Under the pieces are notes generated by a model. That model was given only the letters and a program-made list of their open reading frames with translations. It was not told the origin of the DNA and ran no database searches. From positions 82,109 to 146,108 of the forward strand of contig NZ_PZZZ01000010.1 in assembly GCF_003046475.1 (NCBI RefSeq): a stretch of 64,000 nt of DNA. The letters are read 5' to 3'. This DNA is from Mycoplana dimorpha. Lineage in GTDB: Bacteria; Pseudomonadota; Alphaproteobacteria; Rhizobiales; Rhizobiaceae. How positions within the stretch are numbered: the stretch's first letter is position 1; the number at the start of each line of letters is the position of its first letter. The position numbers and the translations under genes are program-made. Of this stretch, positions 1 through 9,606 are shown in pieces.

Positions 1-1782
1 TCGAACGAGGGGCGCGGCTACGTGCTGCGCCGCATCATGCGCCGCGCCATGCGCCATGCGCAGTTGCTTGGCGCGCGTGAGCCGTTGATGTGGAAGCTGC
101 TGCCGTCGCTGGTGCAGCAGATGGGGCGTGCCTATCCGGAACTGGTGCGCGCCGAGGCGCTGATCTCCGAGACGCTGAAGCTTGAGGAAACCAGGTTCCG
201 CAAGACCCTCGAGCGCGGCCTGTCGCTCCTTTCGGACGCCTCCGCCGACCTCGACAAGGGCGACATTCTCGACGGCGAGACGGCGTTCAAGCTTTACGAC
301 ACCTACGGCTTCCCGCTTGACCTGACCCAGGATGCGCTGCGCAACCGCGGCATCGGCGTCGATCTGTCCGGCTTCAGCGATGCGATGGAGCGCCAGAAGG
401 CCGAGGCCCGCAAGAGCTGGGCCGGTTCCGGCGACACGGCGGCTGAAACCATCTGGTTCGAGCTGCGTGAAAAGCACGGCGCCACCGATTTCCTCGGCTA
501 CGACACCGAAAGCGCGGAAGGCGTCGTGCAGGCGATCGTGCGCGACGGTGCTGCCGTCGAGGCGGCATCTGCCGGCGAAAGGGTCCAGATCGTGCTGAAC
601 CAGACGCCGTTCTACGGCGAGTCCGGCGGCCAGATGGGCGACACCGGCGTCATCAGCACCGATCATGCCCGCCTGTCGGTCTCCGACACCCAGAAGAAGG
701 CCGACGGCCTGTTCGTGCACAGCGCCGTCGTCGAGGCGGGAACGATCAAGGTCGGCGACGCCGTGGCGCTGGACGTCGATCACGCGCGCCGGGCACGGCT
801 GCGCTCGAACCATTCCGCCACGCATCTTCTGCACGAGGCGCTGCGCGAGGTGCTCGGCACCCACGTCACCCAGAAGGGCTCGCTGGTTGCCCCCGAGCGG
901 CTGCGCTTCGACGTCTCTCACCCGAAGCCGATGACGGCGGATGAGTTGAAGGTCGTCGAGGAGATGGCGAACGAGATCATCGTGCAGAATACGCCGGTGA
1001 CGACGCGCCTGATGAGCGTGGACGACGCGATTGCCGAGGGCGCCATGGCGCTCTTCGGCGAAAAGTATGGCGACGAGGTACGCGTCGTGTCGATGGGCAC
1101 GGGCATTCGCGGCGGCAAGGCCGGAAAGCCCTATTCGGTCGAACTGTGCGGCGGCACCCATGTGAGGGCGACCGGCGAGATCGGCCTGGTGCGCATCGTT
1201 GGCGAGAGTGCCGTTGCCGCCGGGGTCCGACGCCTCGAGGCGCTCACCGGCGAGGCGGCGCGCGCCTATCTCGCCGAGCAGGACGAACGGGTCAAGTCGA
1301 TCGCCGCCAGCCTCAAGGTGCAGCCGGCCGAGGTCCAGTCGCGCGTCGAGGCGCTCCTTGACGAGCGCCGCAAGCTGGAGCGCGAGCTGACGGAAGCCAA
1401 GAAGAAGCTCGCCCTTGGCGGCGGTGGCGGAAACGGAGCGGATGCGGTCCGCGAGATCGCCGGCGTGAAATTCCTCGGCAAGATCGTGACCGGCGTCGAG
1501 CCGAAGGACCTCAAGGGACTGGCTGACGAGGGCAAGAAGGGCCTCGGTTCCGGCGTCGTCGCCTTTGTCGGAGTGTCGGCCGACGACAAGGCAAGCGCTG
1601 TCGTGGCGGTCACCGATGACCTCACCGGCCGTTTCAGCGCCGTCGATCTCGTGCGTGTCGCCTCGGCCGCGCTCGGCGGCAAGGGCGGCGGCGGACGCCC
1701 GGATATGGCCCAGGCCGGCGGTCCGGACGGGCAGCGCGCCGGCGAGGCAATCGAGCAGGTCGCCGCGGCGATCGCCGGCTGA
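1..1782 (+). CDS. alaS: Alanyl-tRNA synthetase, 5'-truncated by window edge
   Basis: Charges tRNA-Ala with alanine and clears mischarged serine or glycine. The frame is open from the first base, so the start and about 290 residues of the catalytic domain lie outside; 593 residues remain of a family length near 885. What is seen is the editing domain with HSATH at residues 271-275 and CGGTH at 383-387, the usual zinc and editing motifs, followed by a helical region (about 420-475) and a glycine-rich DHHA1 C-terminal domain ending with [16 protein letters not shown]. Nothing suggests damage. A 13-bp hairpin follows the stop. Identity is certain. Confidence 0.98.
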   Translation, partial: SNEGRGYVLRRIMRRAMRHAQLLGAREPLMWKLLPSLVQQMGRAYPELVRAEALISETLKLEETRFRKTLERGLSLLSDASADLDKGDILDGETAFKLYDTYGFPLDLTQDALRNRGIGVDLSGFSDAMERQKAEARKSWAGSGDTAAETIWFELREKHGATDFLGYDTESAEGVVQAIVRDGAAVEAASAGERVQIVLNQTPFYGESGGQMGDTGVISTDHARLSVSDTQKKADGLFVHSAVVEAGTIKVGDAVALDVDHARRARLRSNHSATHLLHEALREVLGTHVTQKGSLVAPERLRFDVSHPKPMTADELKVVEEMANEIIVQNTPVTTRLMSVDDAIAEGAMALFGEKYGDEVRVVSMGTGIRGGKAGKPYSVELCGGTHVRATGEIGLVRIVGESAVAAGVRRLEALTGEAARAYLAEQDERVKSIAASLKVQPAEVQSRVEALLDERRKLERELTEAKKKLALGGGGGNGADAVREIAGVKFLGKIVTGVEPKDLKGLADEGKKGLGSGVVAFVGVSADDKASAVVAVTDDLTGRFSAVDLVRVASAALGGKGGGGRPDMAQAGGPDGQRAGEAIEQVAAAIAG

Positions 1783-1809
1783 GTTCGGAAAAGCCTCCAC
1801 GATCGGTGG

Positions 1810-1839
1810 GACGCGCGGCGGGCTATCCCGCCGTGTGTC
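1810..1839 (+). terminator. Strong hairpin downstream of alaS, possible terminator
   Basis: Bases 1810-1822 pair with 1827-1839 through 13 base pairs (two are G-T wobbles) around the 4-base loop CTAT. No T-run follows, so it may be a transcript-end stabiliser or a Rho-assisted stop rather than a classical intrinsic terminator. It sits 27 bases after the alaS stop. Confidence 0.45.
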
Positions 1840-2069
1840 CGACACGTCGTTCTCCTGGCTCCCGAGGTGCGCAGCAGCGTCTCCGGGCGACTTGCCTCGG
1901 GGCATCACGTACGTTCCAGATCGACTCACGTGGGGCGGGGTCCCGATTAAGGCCGGGGTGATTCCGAACGTCGCGCTGTTGCCACCCGGCTGCGTAATTA
2001 TCTGGCTTTTTCTTTTGCGAAGTATTCAACCTTCGGTGCTAGGTCTAGCGCGCCGAGGGAGTTGATTCT

Positions 2070-3305
2070 TTGCTTGAAGTTCTCATCAGCGTTCCGACCC
2101 TGCTGATCTGCACGCTGCTGTCGACACTGGTCGTGGCTGTGTTCCTGACGCAGTACTGGTTGACAGAGCGGGGCCCCGCCGCGGCACGCTTCTGGTGCAT
2201 TGCCATGTGGATCGGAACTGCGTCGAGTGCGCTGCTGGCGACGCGTGAGACGATCGCCCCGGAGCTTTCGATAGGGCTCGGAAATTTCCTTGCCGCTCTT
2301 GCATATTCGTTGACCTGGGCCGGTTTTCGCGCCTTCGAGGATCGGCACGTCTCCCGGATTGCCCTCGCAGCAGGTCCGGCGGCCTGGAGCCTCGCCTATC
2401 TGTTCTCGGATACGTTCGCGGCCGACATGAGCCTGCGGGTCATCCTGATGTCTTTGGTGGTCTCGGGTTATTCGCTCGGCATTGCGACAGAGTTGCTCAG
2501 CGGCCGCAGGCGCGAGGCGCTGCCGTCACGGCGCATCATCGCGGTGCTGCTTGCGAGCCATGGAGTGATCTATCTGCTGCGCATCCCGTTTGCACTGGTT
2601 GCGCCCGTCACCGACGGGGCCGCGCCCTCGGTATCGCCCTGGTTTGCCATATTCGCCCTCGAGATCTTCCTGCACACGCTGATCGTTGCGGTCGCCATGC
2701 TGGTGCTCATCAAGGAGCGCAGCGAGTTCGTCTTCCGTTACGCCGCGCGCTCGGACGCCCTGACCGGGATACTCAACCGCGGGGCCTTTATGGACGACGT
2801 CAGCGCGCGCCTCTTGCGTCGCCCCGACAGCGGCGTGCTGATGCTGTTCGACCTGGACCATTTCAAGTCGATAAACGACACCTACGGGCACATGGCCGGG
2901 GACCAGGTGCTGCGGCGCTTCACCTCGGCAGTGAGCGCGCTGATCGATGACGACATGATTTTCGGCCGGTTCGGCGGCGAGGAGTTCGCCGTGTTTGCGC
3001 CGGCGCTCGATCTGGAGCATGGGCTTGCCGTCGCAGATCGAATCAGGCGGGATGTTGCCCGGCTGTCAATCGGTCACTTTGGCGAGACCATCTCGATCAC
3101 GATAAGCGCCGGGATCGCCTCCGTCGTCCTGTCCGGCGGCGATCTCGACCGGATGGTCGCAGCCGCCGATCATGCGCTCTATCGCGCCAAGGCCGAGGGG
3201 CGCGACCGGGTGAACCTGGCCGGACCGGCCGAAAGCCTGATGCAGGTCGCCGGCCGGATGCGCGGCCCGGAGCCCGGCCACGCCGAGGCAGGGGCCGTCC
3301 TGTAA
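2070..3305 (+). CDS. Membrane-anchored GGDEF diguanylate cyclase
   Basis: Predicted to make cyclic di-GMP from two GTP. The 411-residue protein begins with about six hydrophobic helices (residues 1-215), then a GGDEF domain with a DLDHFKSINDTYGH metal/substrate motif and the active-site variant GGEEF at 302-306. The usual inhibitory I-site (RxxD, starting eight residues before GGEEF) is absent: the positions read Asp and Ile. The chosen start is TTG, with the purine-rich GAGGGA 9 bases upstream. There is no EAL domain and no recognisable sensor domain beyond the membrane part. Single gene between alaS and convergent icd. Confidence 0.88.
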   Translation: MLEVLISVPTLLICTLLSTLVVAVFLTQYWLTERGPAAARFWCIAMWIGTASSALLATRETIAPELSIGLGNFLAALAYSLTWAGFRAFEDRHVSRIALAAGPAAWSLAYLFSDTFAADMSLRVILMSLVVSGYSLGIATELLSGRRREALPSRRIIAVLLASHGVIYLLRIPFALVAPVTDGAAPSVSPWFAIFALEIFLHTLIVAVAMLVLIKERSEFVFRYAARSDALTGILNRGAFMDDVSARLLRRPDSGVLMLFDLDHFKSINDTYGHMAGDQVLRRFTSAVSALIDDDMIFGRFGGEEFAVFAPALDLEHGLAVADRIRRDVARLSIGHFGETISITISAGIASVVLSGGDLDRMVAAADHALYRAKAEGRDRVNLAGPAESLMQVAGRMRGPEPGHAEAGAVL

Positions 3306-3371
3306 AGCGTTCCGGCGCCCGGCGCCAAGCCCGGCCTTTTTTCGATGGGCCGCTTTTCGCCGCAAGCCGGC

Positions 3372-3399
3372 AAAAAAAGACCCGGCGCGAGGCCGGGTC
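3372..3399 (-). terminator. Rho-independent terminator of icd
   Basis: On the minus strand an 8-bp stem (3392-3399 with 3379-3386, GACCCGGC type) is followed by seven T residues (3378-3372). It lies about 30 bases beyond the icd stop codon. Confidence 0.85.
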
Positions 3400-3428
3400 C
3401 CAGGTGATCATAAAGCTGTGCCGGCCGC

Positions 3429-4643
3429 TCAGGCCGCCATCGCCTTCTGCAGGTTCTCGTCGATCTTGTCGAGGAAGCCGGTGGTGGAGAGCCACGGCTG
3501 GTCGGGACCGATCAGCAGCGCGAGGTCCTTCGTCATGAAGCCCGCTTCGACGGTGTCGACGCAGACCTTCTCCAGCGTCGAGGCGAACTTCGCCAGTTCG
3601 GCATTGTCGTCGAGCTTGGCGCGATGGGCGAGACCGCGGGTCCAGGCGAAGATCGAGGCGATCGAGTTGGTCGAGGTCTCCTCGCCCTTCTGATGCTGGC
3701 GATAGTGGCGGGTGACGGTACCGTGCGCGGCCTCGGCCTCGACCGTCTTGCCGTCCGGCGTCATCAGTACGGAGGTCATGAGGCCGAGTGAGCCGAAGCC
3801 TTGTGCGACGATATCGGACTGCACGTCGCCATCATAGTTCTTGCAGGCCCAGACATAGCCACCGGACCACTTCAGCGCCGAGGCGACCATGTCGTCGATC
3901 AGGCGGTGTTCGTACCAGAGCTTCGCTTCCTTGAACTTGTCGGCGAATTCTGCGTCGAAGACCTCCTGGAAGATGTCCTTGAAGCGGCCGTCATAGACCT
4001 TGAGGATGGTATTCTTGGTCGAAAGGTAGACCGGAACATTGCGCTGCAGGCCGTAGTTGAAGGAGGCGCGGGCGAACTCGGTGATCGAGTCGTCGAGGTT
4101 GTACATGCCCATGGCGACGCCTGCGGACGGTGCGTCGAAGACGTCGTACTCGATCTCCTTGCCGTCCTCGCCGACGAACTTCATCGTCAGCTTGCCCTTG
4201 CCGGGGAACTTGAAGTCGGTGGCGCGGTACTGGTCGCCAAAGGCGTGGCGGCCGACGATGATCGGCTTGGTCCAGCCCGGAACGAGGCGCGGCACGTTCT
4301 TGCAAATGATCGGCTCGCGGAAGATGACGCCGCCGAGAATGTTGCGGATCGTGCCGTTGGGCGACTTCCACATCTTCTTCAGCTTGAATTCCTCGACACG
4401 GGCTTCGTCCGGCGTGATCGTCGCGCACTTGACGCCGACGCCGTACTGCTTGATCGCGTTGGCCGCATCGATCGTCACCTGGTCGTCGGTGGCGTCGCGG
4501 TTCTCCATCCCGAGATCGAAATATTTCAGGTCGATGTCCAGGTACGGATGGATCAGCTTGTCCTTGATGAACTGCCAGATGATGCGGGTCATCTCGTCGC
4601 CGTCGAGTTCGACGACCGGATTGGCGACCTTGATCTTTTTCAT
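3429..4643 (-). CDS. icd: NADP-dependent isocitrate dehydrogenase
   Basis: Oxidises isocitrate to 2-oxoglutarate in the TCA cycle, making NADPH. The 404-residue product starts [20 protein letters not shown] and matches the eukaryote-like homodimeric NADP-IDH class used by rhizobia. Visible motifs are [13 protein letters not shown] (substrate Ser/Asn region) and the [15 protein letters not shown] segment. The frame runs upstream, but ATG 4643 is preferred: it gives the family N-terminus and has ACGAGG about 8 bases upstream. Monocistronic, with its own terminator, and divergent from the secreted-protein gene at 4902. Confidence 0.97.
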   Translation of the reverse strand: MKKIKVANPVVELDGDEMTRIIWQFIKDKLIHPYLDIDLKYFDLGMENRDATDDQVTIDAANAIKQYGVGVKCATITPDEARVEEFKLKKMWKSPNGTIRNILGGVIFREPIICKNVPRLVPGWTKPIIVGRHAFGDQYRATDFKFPGKGKLTMKFVGEDGKEIEYDVFDAPSAGVAMGMYNLDDSITEFARASFNYGLQRNVPVYLSTKNTILKVYDGRFKDIFQEVFDAEFADKFKEAKLWYEHRLIDDMVASALKWSGGYVWACKNYDGDVQSDIVAQGFGSLGLMTSVLMTPDGKTVEAEAAHGTVTRHYRQHQKGEETSTNSIASIFAWTRGLAHRAKLDDNAELAKFASTLEKVCVDTVEAGFMTKDLALLIGPDQPWLSTTGFLDKIDENLQKAMAA

Positions 4644-4901
4644 GGAGTAACCTCGTAGCCTAGAGGGGTGGAATGCCCCGTTTCGTAAAGGAGGGATTGC
4701 TGCGGCTATACCACCGCGGCGCGGCAAGGCAAAGCCGACCATCGGCGTAGACGCTTTATTTTCGGCAGCCGTCGCCTATGCTGGAGGCATCGAATCGCCT
4801 GCATTCGCGCGCGCTGTTTTAGGCGCGCTAGTCGGGCGCAAAGTGCGTCTGGTCCGGGTGGCGGGAGGCGCCGGTCCACATGCGATCCTCGGGAGAGCTT
4901 C

Positions 4902-5474
4902 ATGATACGTTCCAGCCTTGCCGCCGCATTCGTCATCCTGCCCACGCTCGCATCCGCATCAGATGCGACGGCGCCGGTGCGCGAGATCATGGCGGTGGTG
5001 ACGCAGAACTGGGCCGACGTGGAAGACGGCGACGACAACCCGCCCGACTATGTCGACTACTTCGATGCCCGGTTCCTGGAGCGGCTCTACAGCAGGGACT
5101 TCGTTGCCAAATATCGGGAGGCGGCCCGGTATCCTGCCTATGACGACGGCGGATCGCCGTTCGATTACGATGTCATCGCCATGGGGCAGGATGGCTGTCC
5201 GATCAACGATCTCAAGATCGAACCGGCGCCACCAGTGGACGGCGTGACCACCGTCAGGACGACGTTCGACAACACCCATTGTTTCGGAGAGCGGGCACCG
5301 GACTGGAAGCCGGCGGAAGTCGATTTCGCGGTGATCGAGGAAAATGGCAAGGCGGTCATCGACGATATACTCCGCCCGCAGGATGGCGATCCCGGCTCGC
5401 TGAAGGCGGAAATGGAGGAAATCGCCAAAATGGGCGCGAATCCCCCGGCTGCGGCCGACTCCGGTTCCGAATGA
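4902..5474 (+). CDS. Secreted/periplasmic protein of unknown function
   Basis: A 190-residue product with a clear signal peptide (MIRSSLAAAFVILPTLASAS, cleavage near residue 20) and a soluble acidic remainder. There are two Cys in the mature part (near DGCPIND and NTHCFGE), which could form a disulfide. No enzyme motif was recognised; it resembles DUF-type conserved rhizobial exported proteins. GGAGAG lies 6 bases before the ATG. The 258-base gap to icd must hold two divergent promoters, but no convincing boxes were found. Confidence 0.72.
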   Translation: MIRSSLAAAFVILPTLASASDATAPVREIMAVVTQNWADVEDGDDNPPDYVDYFDARFLERLYSRDFVAKYREAARYPAYDDGGSPFDYDVIAMGQDGCPINDLKIEPAPPVDGVTTVRTTFDNTHCFGERAPDWKPAEVDFAVIEENGKAVIDDILRPQDGDPGSLKAEMEEIAKMGANPPAAADSGSE

Positions 5475-5602
5475 TCCGGCCGGAAATCCGAACCGGCTTT
5501 CTTTTCTTTTGACGCCGGATATGGCAGGGACCGATGCACCGACCGGAGGCGCGCAGGCGACGATCGTGCCTGGGTCGGTTTGGCAGCACGGCGGTTGAGC
5601 GA

Positions 5603-6442
5603 ATGGCGGGTACGAACAGCGAACGACAACTGATAGCGGAAGGCCCGGCGATCATTCTGGTCCATCCGCAGCTCGGCGAGAACATCGGCATGGTGGCGCG
5701 CGCCATGGCCAATTTCGGCCTCGCCGAACTGCGCCTCGTCAATCCCCGCGACGGTTGGCCGAGCGAAAAGGCAATCTCGGCGGCAAGCAGGGCAGACCAT
5801 GTGATCGCGGCAGCGCGGGTCTTCCCGTCGCTGGAGGAGGCCATCGCCGACCTCAATTTCGTCTATGCGACGACCGCGCGCGATCGCTACGGTTACAAGG
5901 AGGTCCGCTCGCCGGCTGTGGCTGCCAACGATCTTCGCACGCGGTTCCGGGCAGGCCAGGCAACCGGTATCCTTTTCGGCCGCGAGCGGACCGGGCTGAC
6001 CAACGAGGAGATCGCGCTCGCCGACGAACTCGTCACCTTTCCCGTCAACCCCGCCTTTGCCTCGCTGAACCTCGCCCAGGCCGTGCTGCTGATGAGCTAC
6101 GAATGGCTGAAGACCGGCATGACTTCGGTAGAGGAGACGGCCTTCTCCGCCCTGCCTCAACGTCCGGCGGAGAAGCACGAGTTGCAGGGCTTGTTCGACC
6201 ATGTGGAAGAAGCGCTCGATGCGCGCGGCTACTTCCGCCCCGCAGCCAAAAAGCCGAAACTGATCGAAAACCTGCGCGCAGCCCTAACCCGTCCATCCTT
6301 CACCGGCTCGGAAATCCAGGTCTTGCGCGGCATCGTCTCCTGTCTCGACCGTTTCACCCGCGAGACGCCGCGCGGTGCCGGCGCGCCTGCGCCGAACCGC
6401 ACCCGGAACAGAAGACCGAAGGTCCCACGTGGCGACGAGTGA
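5603..6442 (+). CDS. TrmJ-like SPOUT RNA methyltransferase
   Basis: Predicted SAM-dependent 2'-O-methyltransferase for tRNA (TrmJ, position 32 type) or rRNA. The 279-residue form shows the SpoU motifs in order: [15 protein letters not shown] (26-40), [13 protein letters not shown] (124-136) and SLNLAQAV (154-161). The C-terminal tail resembles TrmJ. The frame is open back to ATG 5534 (AGGGA only 3 bases upstream), but ATG 5603, giving MAGTNSERQ, matches the usual rhizobial N-terminus and is preferred. Its last 14 bases overlap the racemase gene, so the two are probably co-translated. Substrate specificity is inferred. Confidence 0.88.
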   Translation: MAGTNSERQLIAEGPAIILVHPQLGENIGMVARAMANFGLAELRLVNPRDGWPSEKAISAASRADHVIAAARVFPSLEEAIADLNFVYATTARDRYGYKEVRSPAVAANDLRTRFRAGQATGILFGRERTGLTNEEIALADELVTFPVNPAFASLNLAQAVLLMSYEWLKTGMTSVEETAFSALPQRPAEKHELQGLFDHVEEALDARGYFRPAAKKPKLIENLRAALTRPSFTGSEIQVLRGIVSCLDRFTRETPRGAGAPAPNRTRNRRPKVPRGDE

Positions 6443-7697
6443 TTCCAGGCCGGTCCTGATATTCGACAGTGGCATCGGCGGCCTGACGGTGTTGCGCGAG
6501 GCACGCGTGCTGATGCCGGAGCGCCACTTCATCTATGTCGCCGACGACGCCGGCTTTCCCTACGGCGGTTGGGAGGAAGCGGCCCTGAAGGAACGGGTGA
6601 TCACCCTCTTCGACCGACTGCTCGCCCATCACGACCCCGAGGTCTGCGTCATCGGCTGCAACACCGCCTTCACGCTCGTCGGCGCCGACCTGAGGGCGGC
6701 GTTTCCGGGCATGCGCTTCGTCGGGACGGTGCCGGCGATCAAGCCGGCGGCAGAACGAACCCGCTCAGGCCTGGTTTCCGTGCTGGCAACGCCGGGCACC
6801 GTGAAGCGTGCCTATACCCGGGATCTCATCCAGTCCTTCGCCACCCGGTGCGACGTCCATCTCGTCGGCTCGGAGAATCTGGCCCGAATGGCGGAGGCCT
6901 ATATTCGCGGCGAGACGCTGTCGGACGATGCGGTGCAGGCGGAAATCGGCCGATGCTTCATCGAGAAGGATGGCCGCAAGACGGACATCGTCGTGCTTGC
7001 CTGCACGCATTACCCCTTCATGGCGAACCTGTTCCGCCGGCTGGCGCCATGGCCGGTCGACTGGCTCGACCCCGCCGAAGCGATCGCCCGGCAGACCCGC
7101 CGGCTGGTGCCGCCGCTGCAGGTGCTGGCGCCCGGCGAGGACATCGCGATCTTCACCTCGGGAAATCCGGACTTCGCGACACGGCGGCTGATGCAAGGCT
7201 TTGGCTTGCAGGTGAACCGGAGTGTTGATCCGATCCGTCTGCGCCGTCTGGCAGCAGTCGACATGGCCGCCGCGGCGCAGGTGCATCGCGCGTCGTTCGA
7301 CCAGCGCTTGCCGCACCTCACCGGGCTGCACAGCCCGGAGGAGGATCTGCGATACTGGCGCGAGCATTTGTTCAACGAATGCGAGATCCACGGCGCCTTC
7401 GACGGCGACAATCTCGTGGGCGTGGTTGCCTTCAATCAGGGACTGGTCGAGCAACTCTATGTTGCCCCCTCGATGCAGGGCAGGGGGATCGGCACGCGCC
7501 TGCTGGAAATCGCGATGGCCCGCTTTTCGGAATTGTCGCTCTGGACCTTTCAATGCAATGCCGTTGCGCGGCGCTTTTATGAAAAGCATGGCTTTGTGGC
7601 TGTTAAAGAGACCGACGGCTCCCGCAACGAGGAGCGGGAACCCGACATGCGCTATCGGTGGGCCAGGGCCGGGGCGAAGGGGGCCGCACCAGCCTAG
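6429..7697 (+). CDS. murI: Glutamate racemase fused to a C-terminal GNAT acetyltransferase domain
   Basis: Residues 1-264 are a full MurI, interconverting L- and D-glutamate for peptidoglycan. The catalytic Cys pair is at 77 (IGCNTAF) and 192 (ACTHYPF), with Asp13 in IFDSGIGG. From about residue 266 the same frame continues into a GNAT domain (266-415) with the acetyl-CoA loop QGRGIG at 350-355 and the C-terminal [10 protein letters not shown] strand-helix typical of the fold. Ordinary MurI ends near residue 265, so the 422-residue product is an unusual fusion. Start chosen: GTG 6429, matching the family N-terminus ([15 protein letters not shown]). The acetyltransferase substrate is unknown. 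Confidence 0.9.
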   Translation: MATSDSRPVLIFDSGIGGLTVLREARVLMPERHFIYVADDAGFPYGGWEEAALKERVITLFDRLLAHHDPEVCVIGCNTAFTLVGADLRAAFPGMRFVGTVPAIKPAAERTRSGLVSVLATPGTVKRAYTRDLIQSFATRCDVHLVGSENLARMAEAYIRGETLSDDAVQAEIGRCFIEKDGRKTDIVVLACTHYPFMANLFRRLAPWPVDWLDPAEAIARQTRRLVPPLQVLAPGEDIAIFTSGNPDFATRRLMQGFGLQVNRSVDPIRLRRLAAVDMAAAAQVHRASFDQRLPHLTGLHSPEEDLRYWREHLFNECEIHGAFDGDNLVGVVAFNQGLVEQLYVAPSMQGRGIGTRLLEIAMARFSELSLWTFQCNAVARRFYEKHGFVAVKETDGSRNEEREPDMRYRWARAGAKGAAPA

Positions 7698-7865
7698 GTC
7701 TTTGGGACCAAGTCGCATGCCAGAGGGGGCAGCCGGGCTCGGCGATGCGCAAAGCTGTGGGTTTCGGCAAACGATGTGCCGCCTGCGGTGAATTCATGCT
7801 AGGCCAGACCGTCGTTCCGGTCGCGGCGGGGCGACGGATCGGTTGGATTTGAAAACGAGGATTGG

Positions 7866-9380
7866 ATGAAGGTCGGCATCGACATGGGAACGGCGCAGGG
7901 CGGCGCGCCGGCCACGCTCGATATCGAGGAACTGCTGGCGACGCGCCTTCTGGTGCAGGGCAATTCCGGCTCCGGCAAGTCGCACCTCCTCCGTCGCCTG
8001 CTCGAGCAATCCGCCCCCTGGGTTCAGCAATGCATCATCGATCCGGAAGGTGACTTCGTCACGCTGTCCGACAAGTTCGGCCACGTCGTGGTCGAGGGCG
8101 AGCGAACCGATGCCGAACTGATCGGCATCGCCACTCGCATCCGCCAGCACCGCGTCTCCTGCGTGCTGTCGCTCGAGGGCCTCGAGGTCGAGCAGCAAAT
8201 GCGTGCGGCCGGCATTTTCCTGAACGCCATGTTCGATGCCGACCGCGACTACTGGTATCCGGTGCTAGTCGTCGTCGACGAGGCGCAGATGTTTGCGCCC
8301 TCGGTGGCGGGCGACGTGTCGGAGGAGGCACGCAAGGTCTCGCTCGGGGCGATGACGAACCTGATGTGCCGCGGCCGCAAGCGGGGCCTCGCCGGGGTCA
8401 TCGCCACGCAGCGGCTGGCGAAGCTCGCCAAGAACGTCGCCGCCGAAGCGTCGAACTTCCTGATGGGCCGCACCTTCCTCGACATCGACATGGCGCGTGC
8501 GGCCGACCTGCTCGGCATGGACCGGCGGCAGGCGGAGATGTTCCGCGATCTGAAGCGCGGCTCGTTTGTGGCGCTCGGTCCCGCCCTCTCGCGCCGCCCG
8601 CTGCCGGTGACGATCGGCCCGGTGGAAACATCCGCCCGCTCGACCAGCCCGAAGCTGATGCCGCTGCCGGAGGCGCCGCAGGACGTCGAGGACCTGATCT
8701 TCACGCCCGACCCGGAGGAGTTTACCCGGCCGATCGTCCGCCGCGTTGCACCTCAGCCGCGGCCCACCACCGACATCCTCGCCGAATTGTCCCGCGCCCG
8801 TCCCGAACCTGCGAGCCTGGAGCCGGCCCGACCCGCTGCTCCCGAGATCCCCGCCGAGGAGCGCGAGGCGCTGCAGGACCAGGTGCTCGCCGAAATCCTC
8901 GACAATCCCGGCGCCGCCTTCCGCGCCGATGCGGAACTGTTTCAGGATTTCCTCGTGCGCTGCCGTATCCGTCGAGTACCCGGTGCGCCGCTGTCGCTGC
9001 CGGCCTTCCGCCGCAAGATGGCGGTGGCGCGCTCCGGCGTCGACGCGGAGACCGCCGGCACGGAGCTGTGGGCGACGGCGCTCGAGCTCTCCCGCGCCGT
9101 CACCGAGGACTTGCAGGGTGTGTTCCTGCTCGTCGCGCAGGCTGCGGTGCGGGGCCTGCCTTGCCCGTCCGACGTGATGATCGCCCGTGCCTATGGGACC
9201 CACTCGGCCCGCCGCGCCCGCCGGCTTCTCGGCTATTTCGAGGAGCAGGGCCTGATCGTCGTGCACAGCGACCTTGCCGGCTTGCGCATCGTGGCCTTCC
9301 CCGATCTCGGCTGCGAAACCCAGCCGGGTGACGCCAACGGCCCGGACCTGACCGAAACGCTGCGGCCGGCGGCGGAATAG
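7866..9380 (+). CDS. HerA/FtsK-like P-loop ATPase (DUF87 type)
   Basis: A 504-residue ATPase with Walker A GNSGSGKS at 32-39, Walker B VLVVVDEA (DE at 138-139) and a conserved CRGRKRGLAGVIATQR segment that looks like the sensor and arginine-finger region of HerA-type DNA-pumping ATPases. A proline- and arginine-rich linker (about 255-330) leads to a helical C-terminal domain that resembles a winged helix (about 335-490). No NurA-like nuclease lies beside it. Not part of an obvious operon: 168 bases separate it from murI and rpsD has its own promoter. Cellular role unknown. Confidence 0.75.
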   Translation: MKVGIDMGTAQGGAPATLDIEELLATRLLVQGNSGSGKSHLLRRLLEQSAPWVQQCIIDPEGDFVTLSDKFGHVVVEGERTDAELIGIATRIRQHRVSCVLSLEGLEVEQQMRAAGIFLNAMFDADRDYWYPVLVVVDEAQMFAPSVAGDVSEEARKVSLGAMTNLMCRGRKRGLAGVIATQRLAKLAKNVAAEASNFLMGRTFLDIDMARAADLLGMDRRQAEMFRDLKRGSFVALGPALSRRPLPVTIGPVETSARSTSPKLMPLPEAPQDVEDLIFTPDPEEFTRPIVRRVAPQPRPTTDILAELSRARPEPASLEPARPAAPEIPAEEREALQDQVLAEILDNPGAAFRADAELFQDFLVRCRIRRVPGAPLSLPAFRRKMAVARSGVDAETAGTELWATALELSRAVTEDLQGVFLLVAQAAVRGLPCPSDVMIARAYGTHSARRARRLLGYFEEQGLIVVHSDLAGLRIVAFPDLGCETQPGDANGPDLTETLRPAAE

Positions 9381-9403
9381 TCTCTCGGAGATCTACGACC
9401 ACG

Positions 9404-9432
9404 TTGACAATTTTGTTGAGGTGGTCTAGCTA
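9404..9432 (+). promoter_or_regulatory. Probable sigma-70 promoter of rpsD
   Basis: TTGACA (9404-9409), a 17-base spacer and TAGCTA (9427-9432). This predicts a transcript start near 9439 and a leader of about 165 bases before rpsD. Confidence 0.6.
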
Positions 9433-9562
9433 CCGCCCCAACGCCGGGCAGAGATGTCCGGTGTTTCATTTGACATGTCCCGTGGCTTCTTGCGGTCGCG
9501 TATCGCAAGGAACCTGTCAGAAGGCCCAAAACGGCATTCAGAGGAGGGCGTGTTTCCTTGAT

Positions 9563-9582
9563 CCGGTCTGCTAACAGGCCGG
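9563..9582 (+). promoter_or_regulatory. Hairpin in the rpsD leader
   Basis: CCGGTCTG (9563-9570) pairs with CAGGCCGG (9575-9582) with one G-T wobble and the loop CTAA. It ends 24 bases before the rpsD ATG, just upstream of the AAAGGAA ribosome binding site. It may take part in autogenous control by S4; that is inference. Confidence 0.4.
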
Positions 9583-9606
9583 TGGAACTGTTTGAAAGGA
9601 AATGCG

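Noticed and set aside
9470..9475. A second TTGACA in the rpsD leader as an alternative promoter
   Set aside because: At 17 bases the downstream hexamer is CGGTCG, which is not a -10; the upstream TTGACA/TAGCTA pair is better.
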